DNA of 64,000 nucleotides from Artemisia argyi. Taxonomy: Eukaryota; Streptophyta; Magnoliopsida; Asterales; Asteraceae. Both the position numbers and the translations under genes were made by a program. Below are positions 10,602 to 23,128 of the stretch, one piece after another (the first letter of the stretch is position 1; every line of letters starts with the position of its first letter). The DNA lies in contig CM060695.1 of the NCBI GenBank assembly GCA_030686995.1, positions 97,554,871-97,618,870 of the forward strand, read 5' to 3'. Under the pieces are notes generated by a model. It was not told the origin of the DNA. It searched no databases and worked only from the letters and a program-made list of their open reading frames with translations.

Positions 10602-12056
10602 TGATGAGGCGAAAAGTGTACTGCTTTTAAGGGGTCATTTAAGCCCGAATTCGTGATTATTTGATCAATTATTGCCCTAAATCGTTCCTTTTGTCATTTT
10701 AGGTACTTTTGAGGAGAAATCTGGAAAAGGAAGCATTTTGGATGTTTTTGGAGCATAAAAGTAAAGAAAACGACAAAGTCTCAAATTCCTTGCTGGGAAC
10801 AGTACCTGACGACGTCAAGCCATAACACATGACGGCGTCAAGAGTGACAAAAGAGGTGGATGTGGAGCTTATAACGTGATGGCCCAGAACATTTTCTTTG
10901 TTAATGGCCTGACGGCGTCACCAAGGCCGTCAGGGTCCAAATACAAGTGACGGCCCAGAGTAGATTTGCACATGAAGGCGTCAAGACTGGATCTAGGCAA
11001 TACGAATTTCACTTTGGCGGCGAGTTGACGGCGTCAGAGGCTAATACATGACGCCGTCAGGATGCTTAGTCTATATATATTTTTCCAATTTTTCATTGTA
11101 AAGTGTGGAACAAGTTGTGGAATACAAAACACAAACCCTAGATCGAATTTTCTGCATATTGAAGGGGTTTCAAACCCTTCTTTCTTCCATGTTTTAATAA
11201 AGATAAGTTCTACAATAATCATTCAATATGTCTATGTATTTTTTGATTCTATCTTATGATTTTCTTTTTTTTAACATGTTAGGCTAGGTTTTTATTGTGT
11301 TTGCTTAGATGTAGTGAAACCTAGATGTTGATTATTGGTTGATTGTTTGTTTATAATTGTTACGGATGATTGTATTCGATGTTAGGCTTAAGAAAACTGG
11401 CAGACTTCCGTTGGTAACTTGCTTGAACGTCTTAAGAAACATGATCAGAGGTGTACTACGATTTTTGGTTGTATTTAATGCATAAGTGAATTCTAATGAT
11501 CCCATGTTAGGAGCTTTTAGTCGGCTCGACATAGGAGTGAAGTAGGATCTTATAGAGTTAGGGAATATTGTACACGACCCTATGACTAGTATTAAGGAAT
11601 ATAACCCATCATCCATGCAATTGTAACAAGCTAATCAACCGGTAAAAGATATCTAGGTAGTAATGAAATCTAAGTAAACACAACTTTTCTCATTATTGTT
11701 TCCACCAAATTAGTAAATTAGTTTAATTTTCATTTCTTTTATTTTATTTTGATTGCATCTTTAGTTAATTGGGTTAGTTAGCTAGCAACTAATTTCGCCC
11801 ACTCCTTCAAAACCCGAGATTTTACTTGCTTTTCATAAACTATAAAAATACAAAATGAATCATCACTCACCTCTAGACCTTGTTTAGTAGGCTTTCTAAT
11901 CCTAGAGACACTATTCCTGAGTTGAACGATCAATCCCCCGGTACTTGTCACTATACTATACTACAACGATCAGGTACACTGCCTGGTGGAGGTTGCAAGC
12001 TTCTCAAGATCCCTTGAGAGGTAAAACCTGTTGTGAGGGCGCAATCCCACGTATCA
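10602..12056 (+). repeat. 3' LTR of the first Gypsy element
   Basis: It is 1455 bp, TGATGAGG...GTATCA, with the same word array (10807-11059) and TATA box as the 5' LTR. It is followed by the target duplication AAATT. It is uninterrupted and so shows the ancestral sequence at the solo-LTR insertion point (GTAAAGTGTGGAAC). Confidence 0.93.
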
Positions 12057-12625
12057 AAATTTACGGGATATTACAGTAATTTAGACTAATTTGTTACTTC
12101 AGTTATCAATGCTAAGGTATCAAAAATCAAATCAATCAAGTTTTACCCGAATCCGCGAAATGAAACCATAAAAAACACTTGGTTTATCCAAGTCTATGAA
12201 CAACTAAATCTAAGAATTATGTGTGAAACAAAGTGAAGCCGAAACACGAGGAGAACTTCCATGCAAATCCATTTCAAGGTTGCACGTGAGAGCTAGATTA
12301 GATTGCTAAGGTGGTAGAAACAAACAAGAACTAAGAAAAAGAATATGAGTCTGTGAGAAAAAGAAAATGATTGTTAGATTTAAAAAAGGTTAGTTTGACT
12401 GAAAATATGTTATAATGGGTTCTTTTAAAATATAAAGGATTTTATGTAATTAAATAATGCCATGTCAAACAATTTTCGTAATGATACATGCAATGGAAAG
12501 GTTAATAAACTTATTGAATTTAATAGGAAAATTAAAAGGTTAGTGTTTACAATAGTAAAAAATGACAAGTTGAATGCCTTTATAAAACATTAACCCTTTT
12601 CTTTTGTTATACGAGGCATGCAGAA

Positions 12626-12654
12626 CCCGTGCTACGCACGGGCTAAGAATCTAA
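12626..12654 (+). mobile_element. Helitron 3' terminus (plus orientation)
   Basis: Hairpin CCCGTGC-TAC-GCACGGG (12626-12642), 8 bases, then CTAA (12651-12654) followed by T. This is the Helitron 3' signature: a hairpin about 10 bases before CTRR, inserted before T. The matching 5' TC end was not found; it may lie left of the Gypsy insertion. Confidence 0.7.
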
Positions 12655-12798
12655 TTGTTAATCGTGTATTCTTTCTGTATATTGGCGAGTGTATACTTAA
12701 TTATTGTTTAGTATGTTGTATGAAATGTTTTAACTTTCATGTATAAAAATTTAAAAGTGTTTGATGTTGTTTTGCTTTTGTGGTGTTGTATTTTATAT

Positions 12799-13757
12799 AT
12801 GAGCTTTCGGTTAATAAGTTGTGATTGCTTTATTTCTTTTGTCCTATTACTTATTTGCATGATAAAAAAAATGGTTTTATTTCTTTTGGTCTATTACTTA
12901 GCCCTACAATACTTGTCCATTAGATGATATTTGCATGGTAATATGAAGCACACGCGAACTATCTAATTGGTCATAATTTAATGTGTGTTAAATATTTTCT
13001 TTATTAAGTTTGTAAGTTAAAGTTTTTGTAATAATGTATATATACTAATACCACATAAACTGTATAAAAATCGTTACAAACCTTTTTAGCTTCATCTCAT
13101 TTTATTGTGCAACTAATTTTATAGAAATTTAACATTGAAGTCAAACTAATATTAATAAATTTTATCAATAAACTCAATTCTAAATAGCTAACTAAATGAA
13201 TATTAATTAACACACTATTAATAATTCCTAAAACCTTTGTACTCCACTATTATGTGTTAAACTTAATTTTTTTTAATTTACAAATGGGTTTGAGCAAAAA
13301 TTATGTATTTTTTCTTTTATATTCATTATTCAAGATGCATGCTTACATAAACTAATCATGCTAAAAAGTATTATTTAACCATTTAAATGTTGCTTTACAT
13401 ACATGCTCGTGCACATTTTCTTTAATCAATTCGCACATGTGAGCTAAATTAATAGAAAACACACATAAATTACTTGTATATGAAAATGCATTAACATAAT
13501 ACATATATCTATATATATTGCATTAGGTTAAATCGTCAATTATTCTTGCAACCTTTTCAACTTCATCTCAATCCATAACTGACTTTTAATTATATACTAA
13601 TTACAAAATATCACGTGATAAATTCCGGCAAGCCTTGCACTTCCATCTCGATGTTGTATATACTTCACATTAAATGCACCGGTTTTGTTTTTCTATAAAA
13701 GTTTGAACTTTTGCTTATGTTTAAAACTCAACTTTTTTATTTGATATTATAATTTAC
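12799..13757. repeat. Helitron-cluster repeat, copy A1
   Basis: Close direct copy of 14783-15738: both start GAGCTTTYGGTTAATAAG and run in parallel to TTTTTTATTTGATATTA. Sub-blocks such as GCTTTACATACATGCTCGTG also occur in copies B1 and B2. No coding sequence was recognised. Confidence 0.75.
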
Positions 13758-13827
13758 AAACGGATTTAAGTCAAAATTATGTATTTTTTCCTTTCTATTC
13801 ATTACTCAATGTGATATTTTTAATATG

Positions 13828-14784
13828 TCGTATTTTGCTATTATGGCAAACTCATTTAATGGGCGTAAATATTGGTTTCTCATTAATGATTCTACATATA
13901 GAAAAAGAAAACACTTTGCGATGCGCGGACCTTCTTCTTTTCAATAATAATTCAATTGCACACGATAAATTCATTCTAATATTTCTCAAAGAGCATTCGA
14001 AAGCAACTACTTACATAAACTAATCGCGCTAAAAAGTATCATTTAACCATTTAAATGTTGCTTTACATACATGCTCGTGCACATTTTCTTGAATCAATTC
14101 GCACATGTGAGCTACATCAATAGAAAATGCACATAAATTAATTGTATATGAAAATGCATTAACATAATACATATATCTATATATATGCTTATCTATAACA
14201 ATCACCTAAATATGTAAGAAACATAGAAAATAGTTGGTATCCCAATCTTTGGTTCCATTTATCTGAGCATGCATGATCTTGTGTGATTTTCATGATACCT
14301 GCGTATGATAACTAAATTAAGAAAAAAAAAAAAGAAGACCAAGTTAATTACAAAGATCTAAAAAGATGTGTGAATCATCTCCAAAATGTTGCAAAAGATA
14401 ATTTACATACCGCTACCAACAATCAAAGATCTAAAAGATGTGTGAATCATCTTCAAATGTACATACTAAATATGATTTTCGCCGGTTTATATCGGCATGA
14501 ATTAGGTTAAATCATTAATTATTCTTGCAACCTTTCGCAACCCTTGCACTTCATCTAACCGACTTTAATTCTATACTAAATGCCATGTGATTAATTCGGG
14601 CAACCCTTGCACTTCATCTCCTTTCATGATTGTATAGTTACTATGAGACTGCATTGAATTCCGAGCATTCGCTATCTTGTACTCTATGCAACTACTAAAC
14701 GACTCCAACTTGTTTCTAACTCTAAAAACTCTATAATCATAACTCCACATTAAATTTAGGGACTGGATCTTATAGTATTATAGA
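13828..14784 (-). repeat. Helitron-cluster repeat, copy B1 (5' part of Helitron)
   Basis: Nearly identical to 18598-19550, the 5' part of the complete Helitron. On the minus strand it begins TCTATAATACTATAAG at 14784. The base before it is C rather than A, so the junction with the neighbouring A2 copy is not a clean Helitron insertion. Short frames such as 13811-14023 occur in both copies but look non-functional. Confidence 0.75.
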
Positions 14785-15738
14785 GCTTTTGGTTAATAAG
14801 TTGTGATGGCTTTATTTCTTTTGGTCTATTACTTATTTGCATGATAAAAAAATTGCTTTATTTCTTTTGGTCTATTACTTAGCCCTACAATACTTGTCCA
14901 TTAGATGGTTTTTGCATGATAATATGAAGCACACGGGGTCTATCTAATTGGTAATAGTTTAAGGTGCTTTAAATATTTTCTTTATTAAGTTTGTAAGTTA
15001 AAGTTTGTGTAATAATGTATATATAATAATGCCACATAAACTGTATAAAAATCGTTACAAACCTTTTTAGCTTCATCTCATTTTATTGTACAACTAATTT
15101 CATTGAAAATTAATATTGAAGTCTAACTAATATTAATAAATTTTATCAATAAACTCAATTCTAAATAGCTAACTAAATGAATATTAATTAACACACTATT
15201 AATAACTCCTAAAACCTTTGGACTCCACTATTATGTCTTAAACTTAATTTTTTTAATTTACAAATGGGTTTGAGCAAAAATTATGTATTTTTTCTTTTAT
15301 ATTCATTATTCAAGTTGCATGCTTACATAAACTAATCATGCTAAAAAGTATCATTTAACTATTTAAATGTTGCTTTACATACATGATTACATGCTCGTGC
15401 ACATTTTCTTTAATCAATTCGCACATGTGAGTTAAATCAATAGAAAACACACATAAATTACTTGTATATGAAAAATGCATTAACATAATACATATATCTA
15501 TGTATATTGCATTAGGTTAAATCGTCAATTATTCTTGCAACCTTTTCAACTTCATCTCAATCCATAACCGACTTTTAATTCTATACTAATTACTAAATAT
15601 CATGTGATAAATTCCGGCAAGTCTTGCACTTCTATCTCGATGTTGTATATACTTCACATTAAATGCACCAGTTCTGTTTTTCGATAAAAGTTTGAACTTT
15701 TGCTTATGTTTAAAACTCAACTTTTTTATTTGATATTA
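14783..15738. repeat. Helitron-cluster repeat, copy A2
   Basis: Second copy of A1, directly abutting B1 on its left and ending at the 3' terminus of the complete Helitron on its right. Confidence 0.75.
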
Positions 15739-18700
15739 CTAGTCATTCAGACCCATGTGTTGCACACGGGCTCTATCTAAGTGTTCATAGCGTAATGTTC
15801 ATCACTAATTTTCTTCATGTTTTAGTGATGGTCGGATTTTGTTGGTCGATGTTATTATTTCGTCACCTTTAATTGAGGTCGAGTGAAAAACTCAAAATGA
15901 TATTCAGGTTTATAGCCTTCAAGCCCAATAGTATTTAATCTTATAAGTCCAATACTGTACACCATTACAATGTTCATTTATTTAGTTATCTAAGTGTTCA
16001 CAACGTAATTTTCGGCAATAATTTTTGTAATATTTGAAACTCTCACTTTTTGGTCATGGACGAACTTTGTTGGTAAATAAGTTTCGTCACTAAGTCGAAT
16101 AGTGTACACCATTACATTGTTCATCACTAATTTTTCGTCAGGTTTCTAATTGTTCATATTGTGTAATGTTAGGTCTTGTTTTCGTGCGATGCACACAACC
16201 TGTCCCTAATTGTTTATTGCGTAATGTTTATGTATCGTCTTGGCCAGCGTAAACCATTGAAGTATAAATCTAATGATATTTGATTGACACGTTGAAACGT
16301 GCATCCCAATTCTTAGCCTGCAAGGCCTCGGTTTTGTTTTTCGACAAACTATTGAACTTGGGTTATATCAAAAACTCAACTTTTTTATTTGTTATTATAA
16401 TTTACAAATGACTTCTTATAATTTACAAACAGCTTCGAGCTAAAATTATGTATTTTTTTTTTCTATTCATTATGCAAGGTGAAACTTGAATTATCAACGC
16501 CAAAAAAATCTAACACTTTCTTTGTTTGTTACTGCTCAAACCCGATTCATAATATATCAAAATTAATCCCAAACAACTTATACCATTTAATTACAATCAA
16601 CCTAACATTAACCTCATAAATTTTCCGATAACATCTCATTATAAGCCCATTTTTTTTTTTTTTTTGGTTAAAAGTCCACTAAACAAACCCAAAATAATCC
16701 CAAATTCATCTAGCCTATTATCAGTCCTATAAAACTTAAAATGAAAATTCAATATTGAAAGACAAAGTAAATTTATATAGGAGTTACATTGGTGACCTTC
16801 AACTAAATACATTAATCCCAACATATACAAATGCTTACTATAATGGATGACTTAAGGTTCTAGACAAAAGATAGCATATTAATTTCCATATAAATAATCT
16901 TGATTTCATATCAGTGTCAACACATAAAAATTAAATCATGGGGAAAAATCTTGATTTATGAGACAAAAAAGTCTATTATGTGAAAGATTGTTATTTAGAT
17001 AGATTGATTTGCTTATAAGCCCGCACTTATCTTCTTCTTATGGAAAAAAGAACATTTCACCAACTCTGTGTTTTGAAGTCTTATTATGCATTATCAATTA
17101 TGGGAGAGAAATGGATTTAGATTAAGTGTAATAAATATATAAACGTTACATGCTCACCTGCAATTTATGTCTAGAATTAAAGATAATATAAAAGTAGTAT
17201 TTCTTGATAACAAAATATCAAGTATTTCACATTTTGGAGTTAAACCAACATAATATATGTTGTCATATTTGAAATCAGTAGTGGTTGGACATGTGCATAT
17301 TTTTCTTTATTTCTCGTCTATGCAATTATGTTTAATCAAGTTAAAATAATAATTAATATGATGGAAACTTAATTCAATGAGGTGGTACCCTCCCTACATT
17401 AAACTTAAGTAAAATTAAGCATACTAAAGTTGAAATATGAATCTAGTGTCCATACAAAAATATTCTTTTGTTCTATATTGGTCGAAAGTCGAAACTCGAC
17501 ACCAGAAATAATTAGGCCTGACATAGTTCCTCCTAGACACCACAAATAATTGTCTTTAACCCAAAATTGATAACCCTAAAACTTAAATGAAAAACTGATA
17601 AAATCCACTCTACCCTAAAACTTGTCACACATAACCCTAACTTTCATTTCATTAGCCTCCCTTATTCCTTCTCTCAAATAGCAGTGACACAAACAACACC
17701 ACGGACACAAATTCCTTTCCTTCTTTCGTCTTTAATCCAAACCACAAACACAAATCCACGTAAATCACAACCCTCTGATTCTTGTTAGTTTTTCAAACAC
17801 ACAACTCACAACCCTCTAATTCTTGTTCTTGTTAGCTTCAAGATCTTGAAATATAGGTCTCGGGTAAGATATTTACTTTTGGTTCGAGTGTCTTGAAATC
17901 GAAACAAATAAAGATCTAACAAATTTGTGATTAGTCTTTCCTTAATTTCGATATAAAAGAGAAGTTACTTTTTTTGTCTTTGTGTTAGTTCCTGGCACAA
18001 ACCGAAACTTTTGAAAATATTCAAGAATAGTTATTTCTCGCAGATCTATGATGGGTCATGGTATAGATCGTTAAAACGATCCTTTGACACTCAATACCAA
18101 ATCTGAGATCTTGATGTGCTTCTTCATTTTATTTTTGAGTTTCGTGAGTTGTAAATCTGAGATAGTTGTAGTTTTGAATATGTTGTGAGTTGGGGAGTGA
18201 AAAGTGAGGATTAGATAAGAATGATTTGTTGACGGGGAGGAAATTGTGGCATGCTGTTTGTGATTTAGACACATTATATAGTGATAATATGTTTGTAACT
18301 CATAGAAGGCAAAAGGATGTAACAACTAAAAAGATGCTTTAAATCAATATGTGCATATTAATGGAGATGCTTGAGTTGCTTGAAATTAATATGGGTAAAA
18401 CTAATGGAGATGTTTGATTTGCATGGAAATCAATGTGGAGACTCAAAAGCATACCATCAATTCATGAGCCATTAATTGAGATCACTTTACATTTATAAGA
18501 CTACTAACACATATGATACAATCAATTCATCAAGCATTAATCATGATTACTTAAATTTATAAGGCTTCTTAAGCTTTATATATAAAAGATAATTTAGTCG
18601 TATTTTGCTATTATGGCAAAATCATTTAATGGGCGTAAATATTGGTTTCTCACTAATGATTCTACATATAGAAAAAGAAAACACTTTGCGATGCGCGGAC

Positions 18701-19550
18701 CTTCTTCTTTTCAATAATAATTCAATTGCACACGATAAATTCATTCTAATATTTCTCAAAGAGCATTCGAAAGCAACTACTTACATAAACTAATCACGCT
18801 AAAAAGTATCATTTAACCATTTAAATGTTGCTTTACATACATGCTTGTGCACATTTTCTTGAATCAATTCGCACATGTGAGCTACATCAATAGAAAACGC
18901 ACATAAATTAATTGTATATGAAAATGCATTAACATAATACATATATCTATATATATGCTTATCTATAACAAACACCTAAATATGTAAGAAACAAAGAAAA
19001 TAGTTGGTATCCCAATCTTTGGTTCCATTTATCTGAGCATGCATGATCTTGTGTGATTTTCATGATACCTGTGTATGATAACTAAATTAAGAAGAAAAAA
19101 AAGACCAAGTTAATTACAAAAATCTAAAAAGATGTGTGAATCATCTCCAAAATGTTACAAAAGAGAATTTACATACCGCTACCAACAATCAAAGATCTAA
19201 AAGATGTGTGAATCATCTTCAAATGTACATACTAAATATGATTTTCGCCGGTTTATATAGGCATGAATTAGGTTAAATCATTAATTATTCTTGCGACCTT
19301 TCGAAACCCTTGCACTTCATCTAACCGACTTTAATTCTATACTAAATGACATGTGATCAATTCGGGCAACCCTTGCACTTCATCTTCTTTCATGATTGTA
19401 TAGTTATTATAAGGCTGCATTGAATTCCGAGCATTAGCTATCTTGTACTCTATGCAACTACTAAACGACTCCAACTTGTTTCTAACTCTAAAAACTCTAT
19501 CATCATAACTCCACATTAAATTTAGGGACTGAATCTTATAGTATTATAGA
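15739..19550 (-). mobile_element. non-autonomous Helitron with both ends
   Basis: Read on the minus strand, it starts TCTATAATACTATAAG at 19550, preceded by A. It ends with a hairpin (15752-15770, CCCGTGTG-loop-CACATGGG, one mismatch), 9 bases, then CTAG (15739-15742) followed by T. These are the Helitron rules: 5' TC, 3' hairpin plus CTRR, insertion between A and T, no target duplication. At 3.8 kb it has no Rep/helicase reading frame, so it is non-autonomous. The stretch around 17650-18070 looks like transcript leader sequence with a GGTAAG splice-like site and could be captured host sequence; I could not identify it. Confidence 0.7.
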
Positions 19551-20868
19551 TTCTTATGTTAGGTAGCCACTCTTTTCTTAAATATATCATACACCGACGC
19601 GCTCATAATATATTTATTTACCCAATTATTGAACTTATTTATACATCTATAACCCATTTTGATAAGGCCCAACACTTTATAAGGTTGGACAATTGTTTCA
19701 TCATTTTCACCAAGTATTATTCATACGATAATATACATACACCTCATTCAATCCATATGAGCGTTACTGACGATGCAAAGTATCATCTTCTCATGAGGTC
19801 CTTACTATTTATTAACGGGAACTGAATATATAATCAACCCACACCAATTTAATGTTTACAAATCCTACCTAAACATACACGTATTAAAATATTTAAACAA
19901 AATAATAATAGTAATATTAAAAAAATAAAAAAAAGAAAGAAAAAGAAGAGAGACGGGGTCACGTGGGGATGCCTACCCCTCCCGCCTCTACTCACGCTAA
20001 CCTACCCGGGGTACTTGCTTTGGGCAACGACGGACATACCTTCTTCCACGGCAAGTTGTATAGTCCAATGTAAAAAATGACCGCATAAGTTGATAACATC
20101 ACCTGCTCTTTTGCTAGATGTCTCTTAAAAAAATAAGTTAATTTCTTTTGGAGCTAAATTTGATAGTCACTTGTTAATTAGTAGTCGCTCTTATAATAGA
20201 ACCAACAATAGGTCATCTCACAACATAAACAAGCTGAGTGGATCTGAGTTCAACTTGTTCCAAGCAGAGGTGGGCCTAAGACTATAACACTGTATTCTAA
20301 ACATTAGTTTAGAAAAGAAATGGAGAGAAACTAAAGATTTTATGTTTTTGAGATTTTTTAAGAAGAGAAAAGAAAAGACCAAAAAGGAATGGAGGGGGGA
20401 TTTGGGGCATTTTTGTTCCAAAATCTTTCTTACAATATTGGGTGAACAAGTAAAGAAGTGTTCCAACTATTTAAACCATACTATACCTTTTTTATGCTCT
20501 TTCCTTTCTTTAGATTTCCTCTAAAAAAATCGAGAAAAGAGTTTAAGTCACCAGATGCACAATTTTTCTTTTACAAGTATATGGGAAATAACAATGAATT
20601 AAAAGGTAACGATTCATTAAAACTAGTAAACAAATTGAGAAGATGTGTATTTGTTTTTACATATTATGTTAAGTAAAAACTAAAAAGTATATATTTATGT
20701 GACACATAATTCAGACGACAAACATCCATTGGGTTCATGTCCGTAACCACAAGGTGCACAGTAACAATATCATAATCAACAAGGTACTAAAACAAAAAAT
20801 ACACATCCCTCCATTTCCATCTAAAACCCTCAAAATTAGGGTTTTCACAAGTTCCCAAACAAACAAAA
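19551..20868. other. intergenic region upstream of the SWIB gene
   Basis: No gene recognised. It includes a purine-rich run near 19920-19955 followed by a GC-rich patch (19955-20040). A TATA-like GTATATATTTATG lies at about 20687, about 180 bases before the SWIB start codon, and is a plausible core promoter for that gene. Confidence 0.4.
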
Positions 20869-23086
20869 ATGGCGTCTGCAATTCGTGTGTTCGGGAAAAG
20901 GTTGATGTCCACAGTCACAACAACAACAACAACACCAAAGCGCGGGCGTCCTGCCGGAATACTGAAAGTTGTTCCGGTGTCAAAACCGCTTGGAGAGTTT
21001 CTGGGTGTGCCTGAAGTTTCGCGAACTGATGCTGTCAAGAAAGTTTGGGAGTATATCAAGACTAATAACCTTCAGGTTTCTCTTTTTTATATTTTATTTT
21101 ATATAATTTATTTATATTATATGTTTCATTTGTTTTAATGTGCTATTATTGACTTAAGGTTTGCGTAAAATTGAACCGGAAATGATTGTTACTTTAGGAC
21201 ATAAAATAGCAACAAATTTTTTGTCAAATGTATGTTTTGGTATGTGAAGTACAAAATGTCCCATTAAATGTTACAGTACAAACTTTCATTAGGGGGTGTT
21301 TGTTTCAGCTTATATAGCCCGCTTATGGCTTATTTGGTTTTGGGCTTATGTTTTATAAGCTCATTTTTTGTGGCTTATTTCAAGACTTTTTGGCTTCTAT
21401 AATCGTTATGGCATAATGAACTTATATAAGCAAAATAAGCCGCAAAATGTGAAGTTATGTAACATAAGCCCAAAACCAAATAAGCCATAAACCGGCTATA
21501 TAAGCCGAAACAAACATTCTCTAAGTGTTCAAATATGCAAAGTTTTGGTAAATTGTCTCGTAAGAAATAGTGACACGTGTCAGATTTTGTGGTATGACAA
21601 GTCACAAATATGTTGAAACACTTTTTGAAAGTTGGTAACATTCAATGGGACATTTTGTACTTCACGTCCAAAACGGGACCTTTAAATAAACTTTGTAGCC
21701 TAAATCATTTCGTAAAATAGAGGAAGATTGTTTTTGGTTTAGACAGAGTTTTGTTTGCATTGGATGACTAGAGAAGTTATTATTGTGACTTTTAGGTCGT
21801 TTTTGTTCACTTTACTATTGTTTTTGTTTGCTTAAGTTTAGATACTTTAATGGTGACTTGTTTTAAATAGTAGGTTCAGTAATTTTAGTGAACGATTTAA
21901 TTTTGGAATAACAAAAGTGAACAAAAACACCAAGTACATTAACCTTTGTATGCATTAAGCTTTTTTTCCAAACTAGAGGAAATGGTTTGGTTTTAACCTG
22001 AGTTTTGCGTTTGGATGACCGGAGAAGTAGTTAGTGTGACTTGAAGTCGTCTTTATTCAATTGGTTTACTTAACTATAGTTTTGTTTGCTCATGTCAATG
22101 AACTTATTAAACAGGATATCTAGATTACTTAAATTGTAACTATATTAAGTTCATATCCCCCCAGTTTAATGGTGAGTTGGTGACTTGTTTTCAAAAGTGT
22201 TCTAAATAGTAGGTTTAGTAAGTTTGGTGACCTAAGTGAACTCAAACATAGTCGAGTAACCTAAGTGATCAAAAAGGTGAAGTAATACTAACCTTCGTAT
22301 GTATTACCTTTTTCAAAAAATAGAGGAAAATGGTTTTGGTTTTGACTGATATTTGCGTTTGGGTGACTAGATAGTAGTTATTGTGACGACTTTAGTTTGT
22401 AGTGATTCACAAATCCGATTATAGTTCTGATTTTTTCGACATTTAAGGTCTGTGATAATTAGATTAGGAGAAGCAAGTAAAAAGTTTGCGTAAAAAACTG
22501 ACCATATTCAAAACTGGAGTAGAAGTAATCACTTTTAAAAGTGTTCAAACCAAAGGCTTATAGCTTTATTCCGTTATCCCATCCCATCTGGATTGCTCTT
22601 CTTAGTAATGTTGGTTTTGATTTATGTTCTCGTGATCCTCGTTCTAAAACTGTCCTAGGTAAAACAGCTATGTCTTCAACTGAAATTTGCAATTTAAGGT
22701 GAAGCTCAAGTTTTAATTATCATTACTGTAACCTATTTATCATATTTATAGATTTTAGGTTCCTGTAAGTTGGAAATTTGAAGTTGAAACTTGAAAGTAC
22801 CATAAATAAGGCTGATGGGTGCATGTAGTTTCCCTTTATTTTTTTTCTGGTATCTAGATCCTAAAACCTGCAAGGCTGCAATTGAAGAGTACACAAGGAT
22901 CATTGTCTGTCCCTTGGACACACTTTCAGTTTAGGAATCAGTGAAGGTTGTACGAGTGAGGTTAACTAATATAGAAAGAGAAAGTACAGAGAGAAGGTGT
23001 ATATACGTATCCCCGACCACGTCCCATACCTAACTCCAAGCCTCATAATTAAGATCCAGCCACTGCTTCACATCTACTTTCAAAAA

Positions 23087-23128
<42 letters not shown>

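Larger units (their letters stand above)
2166..12056 (+). mobile_element. Gypsy-superfamily LTR element, complete ends, gag/protease only (non-autonomous)
   Basis: Complete LTR retrotransposon. The LTRs start TGATGAGGCG and end GTATCA, and a 5-bp target duplication AAATT flanks it (2161-2165 and 12057-12061). Once the solo LTR inserted in the 5' LTR and its duplicated 5 bp are discounted, both LTRs are 1455 bp. The interior holds a primer binding site (5471-5489), gag (5638-7080), a broken protease-like stretch (7081-7948) and about 2.65 kb of non-coding 3' sequence. No reverse transcriptase, RNase H or integrase is present, so it must have moved using enzymes supplied by a relative. Gag type and the two-LTR layout suggest the Athila/Tat side of Gypsy. 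Confidence 0.93.

Noticed and set aside
13811..14023. 70-codon frame shared with 18605-18793
   Set aside because: Repeated only because the Helitron block is duplicated; low-complexity hydrophobic sequence without a family.
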